Part shown: piece by piece, positions 46,070-53,735 of the stretch | Numbering within the stretch: position 1 is the stretch's first letter | Layout: each line of letters opens with the position of its first letter | NCBI RefSeq assembly: GCF_003335675.1 | Contig: NZ_QPHL01000017.1 | Location: forward strand, 496,001-560,000 | Direction: 5' to 3' | Length of the DNA stretch: 64,000 bases | Origin: Winogradskyella sp. KYW1333 | GTDB taxonomy: Bacteria; Bacteroidota; Bacteroidia; Flavobacteriales; Flavobacteriaceae | Program-made: the position numbers and the translations under genes | Notes under the pieces: model-generated | The model's database searches: none | What the model was told of the DNA's origin: nothing | What the model saw: only the letters and a program-made list of their open reading frames with translations

Positions 46070-47038
46070 TTAGCAACATCCACCACCATCGTAGTGAAAT
46101 GTTGATTCACTAATGTAGACGTCGTCTCTACCCAACCCTTTCAATGCACCTGCGGTTTTATCGCAAACTGCTAAAGGTTGGTTTTTGAGTAATGTGTGGC
46201 CTGCCTTATCATCAAAATAATCATTTTCACCAAAATAGATGGCGGCTTTTCCTGTAAAAACACAAGGCCCATCCACTGGCATAGGATCTTTTATAGCTGC
46301 AACTTCTATGGATTCTATATATATTAATTCGTCTGTTGGATAGTGTTTAGGGTCCAATATTCTATAAGGTTTTCTGGCTCTTATTTCAATTGTACCAAAT
46401 CCCGCATCAGTAAGGGCTTTTACATATTCTGCAATTGGCAAGCTACCGCTGAGGCACAAAGCTCTTAATCTCTCGTCATTACGTAATGCATCATTCATCG
46501 GTTGTTCGCATGTAGGGTCGCTCATTACTAACCTGCCATGAGGTTTAAGTACACGGTACATCTCATCAATGGCTTTTTTAAGATCATCTGCTTTGAAGAT
46601 ATTGAAAAGGCAATTTTGTGCTGCTACATCTATGCTATTATCTTCTACGGGAAGATTCATAGCATCACCCTTTTTAAGTTCAACAAAATCACTTTTAAAC
46701 CATGGATTTAGTTCTTCAGCTTCCTTAAAATTTTTACGTGATGCCTCTAACATTTCATCAACCACATCAATACCAATAACGCCACCTTTCTGCCTGTTGA
46801 AATATGCAAACTGCAAAAGTTCCATACCACCTCCAACACCAACATAAAGCATTTTGGGATTGTTGGTTAAATCTCGTGCATGCACTGTACTGCCACAACC
46901 ATAGTTCATTTCTTGCATTATTCTAGGAATCTTTAAACCTGGAAGTTCCCAGATAGGATTTGTGGTACAGCATAATCCAACATCTGGCGTTAAAGCAGCT
47001 TCCTTATATACATCGTGTGTGGTTTCTAAATAACTCAT
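46070..47038 (-). CDS. arsM: Arsenosugar biosynthesis arsenite methyltransferase ArsM
   Basis: S-adenosylmethionine-dependent methyltransferase that methylates trivalent arsenic. The SAM-binding Rossmann fold is clear: LYVGVGGGMELLQF (about residue 65), IGIDVVDEML, and DNSIDVAAQNCLFNIF (about 129-145). Arsenic-binding thiols may include the Cys pair in GLCCTTNP (22-23), Cys48 in MNYGCGS and the C-terminal Gly-Gly-Gly-Cys-Cys. The long C-terminal half with KPYRILDPKHYPTDELIYIE is specific to the arsenosugar branch of ArsM. It follows the purine nucleoside phosphorylase gene with no gap. In the pathway it makes the di- or monomethylated arsenite that ArsS uses. Confidence 0.92.
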   Translation of the reverse strand: MSYLETTHDVYKEAALTPDVGLCCTTNPIWELPGLKIPRIMQEMNYGCGSTVHARDLTNNPKMLYVGVGGGMELLQFAYFNRQKGGVIGIDVVDEMLEASRKNFKEAEELNPWFKSDFVELKKGDAMNLPVEDNSIDVAAQNCLFNIFKADDLKKAIDEMYRVLKPHGRLVMSDPTCEQPMNDALRNDERLRALCLSGSLPIAEYVKALTDAGFGTIEIRARKPYRILDPKHYPTDELIYIESIEVAAIKDPMPVDGPCVFTGKAAIYFGENDYFDDKAGHTLLKNQPLAVCDKTAGALKGLGRDDVYISESTFHYDGGGCC

Positions 47039-47851
47039 TTATAATGTCTTTATTAATTCTTTAAATAGGGTTATCATATTAGGTTCGGCTTTGTTTGCCA
47101 TTTCTATGATTTCGGTGATATTTACAGGTTTAAGATTATCAGGATCACATTCGTCTGTTAAAACTGAAATTGCCGAGGCTTTTAGACCTAAATGATTTGC
47201 AACTATTATTTCTGGTACTGTACTCATACCTACCGCATCTGCACCAATAATCTTCAGCATTCTGTACTCAGCTCTGGTTTCTAATTGCGGTCCAACAACA
47301 CTTGCATATACACCTTTATGTAGTTTAATATTATTAGTGTTTGCAATTTCTTCTATTGTTGTATTTATCTCAGAATTATAAGGAGCGCTCATATCAGTAA
47401 AACGCTCACCTAATTCTGATACACCTTTAAAGGCTAATGGAGAGCTACCTTGCAAATTAATATGATCATCAATTAACATTAGCTCGCCTTTCTTAAAATC
47501 TAAATTAATAGCACCTGCAGCATTGGAAACTAAAAGAGTTTTTATTCCGAGTTTTTCCATTATTCTAACTGGGAAAGTAACATCTTGAAGTGAATAGCCT
47601 TCGTAAACATGGAAACGGCCTTGCATTACAACAACCTTTTTGCCTGCTAATTTACCGAAAATGAGTTTTCCCTTATGAAACTCTACAGTTGCGGTAGGAA
47701 AGTTTGGAATGTGATTATAACTGGCCTTTGCAATTATCTCAACCTCGTTTATGAGTTGACCAAGTCCAGTACCTAAAATTATACCAATTTCAGGTTTGTC
47801 AAAGCCTTTGCTCTGCAAATATTCTGTGCTTTCAGTTATGTATTTAATCAT
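47039..47851 (-). CDS. Purine nucleoside phosphorylase (arsenosugar operon member)
   Basis: Trimeric-type PNP of 270 residues that splits purine nucleosides with phosphate. Landmarks: GIILGTGLGQLI (phosphate loop), QGRFHVYEGYSLQDVTFPVR, VSNAAGAINLDFKKGELM, VVGPQLETRAEYRML and GADAVGMSTVPEIIVANHLG (purine-site residues). Its ATG overlaps the preceding gene by 8 bases (ATGATTAA) and the next gene starts on the base after its stop, so it is a core operon member. A reasonable role, inferred, is removal of adenine from the arseno-adenosine intermediate that ArsS makes, freeing the arsenic-ribose for glycosyl transfer. Confidence 0.92.
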   Translation of the reverse strand: MIKYITESTEYLQSKGFDKPEIGIILGTGLGQLINEVEIIAKASYNHIPNFPTATVEFHKGKLIFGKLAGKKVVVMQGRFHVYEGYSLQDVTFPVRIMEKLGIKTLLVSNAAGAINLDFKKGELMLIDDHINLQGSSPLAFKGVSELGERFTDMSAPYNSEINTTIEEIANTNNIKLHKGVYASVVGPQLETRAEYRMLKIIGADAVGMSTVPEIIVANHLGLKASAISVLTDECDPDNLKPVNITEIIEMANKAEPNMITLFKELIKTL

Positions 47852-48473
47852 TTAACTGTTGTATTTTTTCTTGTAATTCTAAGTTTGATTTATAGAAATC
47901 TGAAGCAATTAAATCTTCATAAGTATCAATGTCATTTAATGTTTCTAAGGTACTTACTGAAACGTTTAATTTTTGTAACTCCTGTAACGTTGTCTTCAAT
48001 AGATGATTTTGACTCCATGGTTTATTCTGAAATATTTCAGGCACCATCGATCTAAGGCCAATTAAATAATAACCACCATCTTCTGCAGGTCCGAATACTG
48101 AAACTGAATCATCAAGTGAATTAATACTCTCTTTAATATGACAGGATGTAATTGTTGGTAAGTCAGAACCAATTAAGACTATTTTTTTATAACCAGCATT
48201 AAAACTATCATTGAAGGCATTATACATTTTTTCGCCTAAATCTTCCCCTTGCTGAACAGTTTTGTTTTCATTTGGCCAATGAGATTCTGTTATAGAACTA
48301 GAGTAATAAATTTTAATGTCACAGTTTAGGTTTCTTGTTGCTTTCTCTGTAACTTTTACGAGTTCTGAGTAAACTTCAAAAGCACCAATGTCTCCAATGG
48401 TCTTTGCTAATCTTGTTTTTACAGTACCGAGAGTTATATTTTTTACAAAAACTATTACTAATGCTTTAGTCAT
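47844..48473 (-). CDS. Arsenosugar biosynthesis glycosyltransferase, TIGR04282 type
   Basis: A 209-residue nucleotide-sugar-transferase-like protein: VIVFVKNITLGTVKTRLAKT at the N-terminus, then QQGEDLGEKMYNAFNDSF, IVLIGSDLPTITSCH (Asp of the metal site) and VFGPAEDGGYYLIGL. This is the family often described as rSAM/selenodomain-associated transferase 1, found beside radical SAM ArsS genes. Its ATG overlaps the rhodanese stop by 8 bases (ATGACTAA). Along with the TIGR04283 enzyme at the operon end it may assemble the glycosidic part of the arsenosugar; donor and acceptor are unknown. Confidence 0.88.
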   Translation of the reverse strand: MTKALVIVFVKNITLGTVKTRLAKTIGDIGAFEVYSELVKVTEKATRNLNCDIKIYYSSSITESHWPNENKTVQQGEDLGEKMYNAFNDSFNAGYKKIVLIGSDLPTITSCHIKESINSLDDSVSVFGPAEDGGYYLIGLRSMVPEIFQNKPWSQNHLLKTTLQELQKLNVSVSTLETLNDIDTYEDLIASDFYKSNLELQEKIQQLND

Positions 48474-48960
48474 ATACCTTTTTACCTTTTAAAAGCCATT
48501 TGCTCCAATCCTTTGAAAATGCATGTACATTTTCAGTTGCTTCTTCTTTCGAATTATAAACCGTGAAGTTATTGTTTTTCCATTCAAAAATACCGCCAAA
48601 CAAATTGTAAACATTTTTATGGCCCTCTTTCTTTAGTTTTTCTGCAATGTCTTCAGATCTTACACCTATGGAGCAATACACAACTATCATGGCATCATTA
48701 TCCGATAAAAATTTTTTAGTTTCAATAAGACTAAAATTATCATAGCCTACATGGATAGCATTTTTGAGATGGCTAACTTTATATTCTTCAATTTCTCGAG
48801 CATCTAATAATACTGCTTCTACACGTGGCGTTGCCAATTCATTTGCAGTAATATATGGGATACTTTCTTTATTGTATTTTTTTAATACGTCAGCTATAGT
48901 TTCTTGAGAAAAAGAAAATAGGTTAACTATTGAGAATATGATTAATAGGGAATTTTTCAT
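48466..48960 (-). CDS. Exported rhodanese-like protein in the arsenosugar operon
   Basis: Single rhodanese domain protein. The ATG at 48960 is chosen: it yields a signal peptide MKNSLLIIFSIVNLFSFSQ, whereas the TTG at 48972 lies within the end of arsS. Within the domain, LLDAREIEEYKVSHLKNAIH and MIVVYCSIGVRSEDIAEKL are visible, the latter with the active-site Cys in a CSIGVR loop; NVYNLFGGIFEWKNN follows. Persulfide transfer is the family chemistry. An exported rhodanese in this operon might handle thiol-bound arsenic or sulfur in the periplasm, which is inference. It is separated from ArsS by 4 bases and overlaps the next gene by 8. Confidence 0.87.
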   Translation of the reverse strand: MKNSLLIIFSIVNLFSFSQETIADVLKKYNKESIPYITANELATPRVEAVLLDAREIEEYKVSHLKNAIHVGYDNFSLIETKKFLSDNDAMIVVYCSIGVRSEDIAEKLKKEGHKNVYNLFGGIFEWKNNNFTVYNSKEEATENVHAFSKDWSKWLLKGKKVYD

Positions 48961-48964
48961 AATG

Positions 48965-50029
48965 TTAAGCAACGGTTCCTTGGCAGCTGCTTCCAGCGCC
49001 CGCTGTACAGCCGTAACAATGTTGTGAAATAATAATATTTCTTCCTTCTAATAGCTCTTCATTGTATTGAGAAATGTGCTTTACTTTGCTATTTACAGGT
49101 AACTCTAACATCTGGTTAAAATCACAATCGTATAAATATCCATCCCAGCTTATTGATAAGGTATTTGTGCACATAACATTAGCTACAGCATCAGGATTGT
49201 AGGCATCTACCAATTGATACATGTAGTCTTCGTAGTTTTCTGAAGCAATTAAATAATCCAAGAATCTACTTATCGGAAGATTTGTAATAGCAAATAAATT
49301 ATGAAATTGAATACCAAAATCTTCTAGTAATGCCTTTTTAAAATCCTTTTCCATCGAAGCCTGATTGCCAGGAAGAAATGCACCAGATGGGTTGTAAACT
49401 AAATCTAACCTCAAGCTACTATTGGGCATGCCATAACCAATATCATTTAATTCCTGTAACGCTTTAATGGATTTGTCAAAAACACCATCACCACGCTGTT
49501 TGTCGGTTTTGCCTCTTGTCCAATGTGGCATGGAGCTCACCACGTGAACATTGTGTTTTTTGAAGAATTCTGGTAAATCATAATACTTTTTATTTGCTCT
49601 AATTATGGTGAGATTTGATCGCACTATAAAATCTTTAATACCTGCTTTTGATGCTTCTTCAACAAACCATCTAAAATTAGGATTCATTTCAGGTGCACCA
49701 CCTGTGAGATCTAAAGTATGTGCCTCCGTATTTTTTATTACTTCCAGACATTGAATCATTGTCTCTTTGGTCATAATTTCCTTTCTGTCAGGGCCAGCAT
49801 CTACATGACAATGCTCGCAGACTTGATTACACATATAACCAACATTAATCTGTAATATTTCAAGTTTTTTCGCCTTAAGTGGAAATTGATTCGTATCCGC
49901 AATTTTATCTTTAAATTTTGGTAACTCACCATTCTGAAAAATTCCATTTGATAGAATTTCTAACTGTCTTTTGCTCTGAGCTAATAAACTCTCTCGCTTA
50001 TGAAGAGATTGGGTTTTAACTTTTGTCAT
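48965..50029 (-). CDS. arsS: Arsenosugar biosynthesis radical SAM protein ArsS
   Basis: Radical S-adenosylmethionine enzyme that adds the 5'-deoxyadenosyl group to methylated arsenic, the committing step of arsenosugar synthesis. The cluster-binding Cys triplet is MCNQVCEHCHVDAGP (CxxxCxxC, about residues 70-80). DLTGGAPEMNPNFRWFVEEA and FIVRSNLTI follow. The C-terminal Cys-rich tail ISQHCYGCTAGAGSSCQG belongs to the family extension. Many relatives are selenoproteins; here the corresponding positions are Cys and no in-frame TGA is present. It follows the peroxidase-like gene after 6 bases. Confidence 0.93.
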   Translation of the reverse strand: MTKVKTQSLHKRESLLAQSKRQLEILSNGIFQNGELPKFKDKIADTNQFPLKAKKLEILQINVGYMCNQVCEHCHVDAGPDRKEIMTKETMIQCLEVIKNTEAHTLDLTGGAPEMNPNFRWFVEEASKAGIKDFIVRSNLTIIRANKKYYDLPEFFKKHNVHVVSSMPHWTRGKTDKQRGDGVFDKSIKALQELNDIGYGMPNSSLRLDLVYNPSGAFLPGNQASMEKDFKKALLEDFGIQFHNLFAITNLPISRFLDYLIASENYEDYMYQLVDAYNPDAVANVMCTNTLSISWDGYLYDCDFNQMLELPVNSKVKHISQYNEELLEGRNIIISQHCYGCTAGAGSSCQGTVA

Positions 50030-50035
50030 TTAATA

Positions 50036-50371
50036 CTATCCATCAAGTTTATTCACTTTATTCATCATCTGAACACCATGCACTAAGGTTGCACCACTTT
50101 TAATTGCAGCTCCTACATGTATGGCTTCCATCATTTCTTCTTTGGTAATTCCACGTTCTAATCCATCTTTAGAATAAGCATCTATGCAATAAGGACATTG
50201 CTCTGTATGTGCGACTGCTAATGCAATTAATGATTTTTCTCTAGCAGTTAATGCACCTTCTTCAAATACCTTACCGTAATAATCAAAGAATTTGTTTCCA
50301 AGTTCTTCGCTCCAGTCATTGATTTTGCCGAATTTCCTGAGGTCTGCAGGGTCGTAATATGTTTTAGACAT
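50036..50371 (-). CDS. Arsenosugar biosynthesis-associated peroxidase-like protein (carboxymuconolactone decarboxylase family)
   Basis: First gene of the operon, 111 residues, an AhpD/CMD-fold protein. The redox motif EQCPYCIDAYSKDG (CxxC) is followed by EEMMEAIHVGAAIKSGATLV, where the conserved His completes the proton-relay site seen in AhpD. The family is regularly encoded next to ArsS and is thought to act on peroxides or thiols. It may keep arsenic trivalent or protect the radical enzyme; that role is inferred. The region upstream (50372-50486) should hold the operon promoter, but no convincing TAnnTTTG element was found there. Confidence 0.9.
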   Translation of the reverse strand: MSKTYYDPADLRKFGKINDWSEELGNKFFDYYGKVFEEGALTAREKSLIALAVAHTEQCPYCIDAYSKDGLERGITKEEMMEAIHVGAAIKSGATLVHGVQMMNKVNKLDG

Positions 50372-50486
50372 TGATTAGTTTATTATTGGTTTTTACAAAA
50401 AATCAAGATAGTATTTTTTGTCGAAGTTAATTCTTAAAGATTACAGAAAATATCAATATTCATAAAACAAGTTGTTTGCCAATAAA

Positions 50487-50646
50487 CTAATAATCAATTT
50501 TGTCTTCTTTATCTTCCCAATTTTTAAAAACTTTTAGAGCAGTTTCTCTTGCCAATTATTTCACCATCTTTTACAACTATATATCCAAATGGGCCACCTT
50601 CATTATTTTTCACTCCATTTATTGCAACTTCTATTGCCTTTATCAT
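50487..50646 (-). pseudogene. Deletion relic of a guanine/cytosine-type nucleoside deaminase
   Basis: Reading the minus strand from ATG 50646 gives AIEVAINGVKNNEGGPFGYI followed by VVKDGEIIGK, the N-terminal strand-helix of the CDA-fold nucleoside deaminases (GGPFGxxVVKDGxIIG). The frame then jumps to ALKVFKNWEDKEDKIDY plus TAG, the usual C-terminal end of guanine deaminases. The junction is near 50540. The middle of the protein, about 100 residues including the zinc-binding His-Ala-Glu and PCxxC motifs, is missing. This is an internal deletion with frameshift; no functional deaminase can be made. Confidence 0.85.
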
Positions 50647-50797
50647 AAACTGTTATTTGTTATTCATAGGACATCAACTTTCATTAATTCGTATAGTAAT
50701 CTCAATATTATTTTAAGGATATTTATTATTAATAAAAAATTTCGAGAATTAGGCTAATATCTTAAATGATTTTAAATCTAAAAAATAACCTTTAATA

Positions 50798-52045
50798 CTA
50801 GAATCTTCGGTCTGGATGAAAGCCATCAATATTTAAGGATGTCTTTTTATTTGAGATAATCTCTGAAACTAAAAGACCTGTTGCAGTACTCATACTCCAG
50901 CCCATCATGGCATGACCAGCAGCTATAGTAAGGTTAGGGCACCTTGTTGATTTTCCAATATAGGGTAATCCATCTGGTGAAATAGGGCGTAATCCACATG
51001 CGGCCATTTCTTTTTCTGAATGAGTTAATTCTACAGTTGGATAATAACGTTTAGCTGCATGTGCAATAGCGTCAACTCTTACTTTATTAATATTATGGTT
51101 AATTCCTGCAATTTCCATTGTACCAGCGAAACGTGTAAACCCATTCATAGGTGTTACAGCCGCTTTTGCTTCGGTTAATATGGCTGGAATCGTTATGCCT
51201 GTAGGTTTTTCTGTATTTATACGATAACCTTTCCCCGCCTGTAAGAGCAATTTTAAACCTAATTTTTTACTTAATAATGAACTCCATGAGCCAGCAGCAA
51301 GAACGACTTCATCCACATTTAAGGATTGTTTATTAGTTTTAAGAGCTTTTATGTTTTGTTTTTCAACCACTAAGTCTTCAACTTTTTCATTAAGGTAAAA
51401 AGTAACCCCTGCTTTATGTAAATAGTCCTTCATGTCTCTCATAAATTCATGAGGAGTGGTGTGGTGGTCACATTTAAAGTAGGCACCACCGATGGTATCA
51501 ATTTCTACATTAGGTTCTAATTCTTTAATTTCTGAGGGTGTTACTCCTTTAGCTTCTAATCCAAGTACTGTTGCCATTGCTACAAGCTTAAGTTCTTCGT
51601 CTAACATTTTTTGAGTTTGACAAAGCATAAATAAACCCTTCTTCTCGTAATGTGCCGTAAATTTTTCAGTTGATTTTATTTCATCAAAGAGCTTCTGACT
51701 CAAAACAGCAATATCTCTAATTAATGGAGCAGATCTTGTAACATGATCTGCATTGCATGATTTGTTAAAGGCCCATGCCCATTTAAAAAAATCTAAATTT
51801 AATCGAGGTTTTATATATAAAGGACTTGAAGAATTAAACATCCATTTTAATCCTTTTTTCATTACACCTGGTGCGGATAATGGAATTATGTGACTAGGAG
51901 ATAAGTATCCTGCATTAACGTAAGAAGTACCGGAATTTAGATTTGATTGATCTACAACAGTTACCTGATAACCTTCCTTAAGTAGAAAATAGGCTGAACA
52001 TAAACCTATAATTCCGCCACCAATAATAACAACATTTTTACTCAT
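50798..52045 (-). CDS. FAD-dependent oxidoreductase, D-amino-acid dehydrogenase (DadA)-like
   Basis: Flavoprotein of the DAO superfamily, 415 residues. VVIIGGGIIGLCSAYFLL at the N-terminus binds FAD; NAGYLSPSHIIPLSAPGV is the DadA-like active-site region, EVVLAAGSWSS lies in the middle, and the end has CGLRPISPDGLPYIG followed by AAGHAMMGWSMSTATG. Substrate is probably a D-amino acid, or hydroxyproline/sarcosine in related branches. No partner genes (racemase, dehydratase) are next to it. It is transcribed alone on the minus strand, 143 bases downstream of metX; a weak AT/GC inverted repeat in that gap is not convincing as a terminator. Confidence 0.88.
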   Translation of the reverse strand: MSKNVVIIGGGIIGLCSAYFLLKEGYQVTVVDQSNLNSGTSYVNAGYLSPSHIIPLSAPGVMKKGLKWMFNSSSPLYIKPRLNLDFFKWAWAFNKSCNADHVTRSAPLIRDIAVLSQKLFDEIKSTEKFTAHYEKKGLFMLCQTQKMLDEELKLVAMATVLGLEAKGVTPSEIKELEPNVEIDTIGGAYFKCDHHTTPHEFMRDMKDYLHKAGVTFYLNEKVEDLVVEKQNIKALKTNKQSLNVDEVVLAAGSWSSLLSKKLGLKLLLQAGKGYRINTEKPTGITIPAILTEAKAAVTPMNGFTRFAGTMEIAGINHNINKVRVDAIAHAAKRYYPTVELTHSEKEMAACGLRPISPDGLPYIGKSTRCPNLTIAAGHAMMGWSMSTATGLLVSEIISNKKTSLNIDGFHPDRRF

Positions 52046-52188
52046 ATTTAATTCGCACGCACCTAATAAATATAAACTAAAAATAAATTTTGTAATTGAA
52101 TTAAATAAAACATTAATTAAGAATTTGATTCTAAACTGGAAAACCTAAACAAGACTGTCTGGGTTTTTGAGATAAATAGCACATTAAC

Positions 52189-53196
52189 TTAAGCAACACA
52201 TTTCGACTTAGTGATAATGGTACTTGAGTTAACTTTAAATATTGGATTCAAGAATCTTTCCAATTGGTCAAATTCAATTAAGAATGCATCATGCCCATGG
52301 ATAGATTTAATTTCGTGAATTGCCACATTGTTCTTTACGCCTTTTAAATCAACAAAAGCAGACCAGTTTTCTTCTGGTTTGAAGAATAGATCTGAATTAA
52401 TCGTGACAATATGGATGTTTGATGATATCTGACGTGCAACCTCAATAAAATTACCTCTTCCTTCGGTTATGTCAATAGTTCTTAATATATGATTCATCAT
52501 TTTGTATGCAGAAAGTATAAATCTATCGCTTAGTCTCTTTCCATGATGATTTAACCAAGATTCTACATTAAATAAATTTGAGTTTCTCTTTGATCGCTCA
52601 AATTTTTTGGTAAAGGATTCAGGTGTTCTATAAAGAGTCATAGCATGCATCCTTGCATCTTCTAAAGGTTTTCTAGAATTATTTAGAATAGCATCTTGAA
52701 TATGGCAATTTGCAATTAGCCAATCTGTAGATTTCCAATCAGTTGCGATTGGAATAAGGTTATTAATAAGATTTGGTTTTAGTGTTGCTAATTCCCATGC
52801 AATGCCTCCACCAACGGAACCGCCAATTACAGAAAATACAGAATCAATACCAAGCTCCTCAATTCCAAAAGCAAAAATTTTGGCAATATCCCTAGCGTTA
52901 TAATCTTTATAATTATCGATTAAATCGTTTGCCGAAGTATCAAAACCATTCCCGGGAATATTGAACGCCAAAATGGTATAAGTACTAGTGTCAATACACT
53001 TATCTGCACCAATCAGGTCATTCCACCAGCCATTTGGTCCAATAACAGTAGAGTTTCCGGTAAGTGCGTGAATTACTAAAACAATCGGTGCTTTTCCTAA
53101 ATCAATACCAAAAGTCTGGTAAGACAAGGAAAGTTCCGAAGTCTTACCAGAATTGGTTTTAAAATTTGAAATTTTGATATGTTTTAATCTACTCAT
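52189..53196 (-). CDS. metX: Homoserine O-acetyltransferase-like alpha/beta hydrolase (MetX)
   Basis: Acyltransferase of the alpha/beta-hydrolase fold that acylates homoserine for methionine synthesis. Visible are VLVIHALTGNSTVIGPNGWW near the start, STYTILAFNIPGNGFDTS, the nucleophile elbow IGGSVGGGIAWELA (about residue 122), and the C-terminal His motif IKSIHGHDAFLIEFDQL. The elbow is GGSVGGG, not the usual GGSMGG, but Ser and context are kept. At 335 residues it is slightly shorter than typical MetX (about 370), lacking part of the lid region. It lies 7 bases after the OsmC gene in the riboswitch-controlled operon. Confidence 0.87.
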   Translation of the reverse strand: MSRLKHIKISNFKTNSGKTSELSLSYQTFGIDLGKAPIVLVIHALTGNSTVIGPNGWWNDLIGADKCIDTSTYTILAFNIPGNGFDTSANDLIDNYKDYNARDIAKIFAFGIEELGIDSVFSVIGGSVGGGIAWELATLKPNLINNLIPIATDWKSTDWLIANCHIQDAILNNSRKPLEDARMHAMTLYRTPESFTKKFERSKRNSNLFNVESWLNHHGKRLSDRFILSAYKMMNHILRTIDITEGRGNFIEVARQISSNIHIVTINSDLFFKPEENWSAFVDLKGVKNNVAIHEIKSIHGHDAFLIEFDQLERFLNPIFKVNSSTIITKSKCVA

Positions 53197-53203
53197 TATA
53201 GAT

Positions 53204-53656
53204 TTATGAAATATTATATTCTTTTTCTACCGCAATTGAAATTGGTGTTGAATTTTGAAGATTATCCTTAACAGGGCAACGGTCTTCAACTATCTGTAAC
53301 CATTTTGTTAAAGTTTCAATATCTGCATCTGTATCAGGGATTAAATGAAGTTTAATAGATTTAAAACCTGCTCGTTCTACATTAGAGCTTCCCAAAAACC
53401 GATTTGGGTTTAATTCGCCATTAACTTCAATCTTTAAATTATTGATGGTAAATCCTAGTTCTTTCGCAACAACATGTCCAACCACGTTTATACAACCAGC
53501 AAATCCTGCTAGTATATACTCAACTGGATTTGGATAGTCGTCGGTGCCACCCAAGGCTTCTGGTTCGTCAACTGTTAATGTAAATTGTCTTGTATTTCCT
53601 ATGAATTTTGTTTCTGAAGTACTAACTCCTGAAACACTAAATTGTAAATTACTCAT
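53204..53656 (-). CDS. OsmC/Ohr family protein
   Basis: A 150-residue member of the OsmC fold, thiol-dependent peroxidases. The conserved elements are EALGGTDDYPNPVEYILAGF followed by AGCINVVGH (first Cys) and VEDRCPVKDNL (second Cys). These two cysteines form the redox pair. It lies between metY (79 bases upstream) and metX (7 bases downstream), so it is part of the methionine operon. A link to sulfide or persulfide detoxification during direct sulfhydrylation is plausible but inferred. Confidence 0.88.
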   Translation of the reverse strand: MSNLQFSVSGVSTSETKFIGNTRQFTLTVDEPEALGGTDDYPNPVEYILAGFAGCINVVGHVVAKELGFTINNLKIEVNGELNPNRFLGSSNVERAGFKSIKLHLIPDTDADIETLTKWLQIVEDRCPVKDNLQNSTPISIAVEKEYNIS

Positions 53657-53735
53657 TTTTCTGTCTTTTAGATTTTTAAATTATAACAGATGCCCTAATA
53701 AAAGCGCATTTGTTTCAACTAAACAACACTAAAGG

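Noticed and set aside
46060-46110. Longer DUF547 protein starting at 46110
   Set aside because: That start lies inside arsM and gives no signal peptide at the N-terminus; the ATG at 46059 gives a clean lipoprotein signal and a normal spacing.
50500-50757. Plus-strand open frame of 85 codons over the deaminase relic
   Set aside because: No recognisable protein features; the minus strand clearly carries deaminase sequence there.
52130-52180. Inverted repeat as a terminator after metX
   Set aside because: Only AAAACC/GGTTTT pair across a long loop, and the inner pairing cannot form a hairpin; too weak to call.
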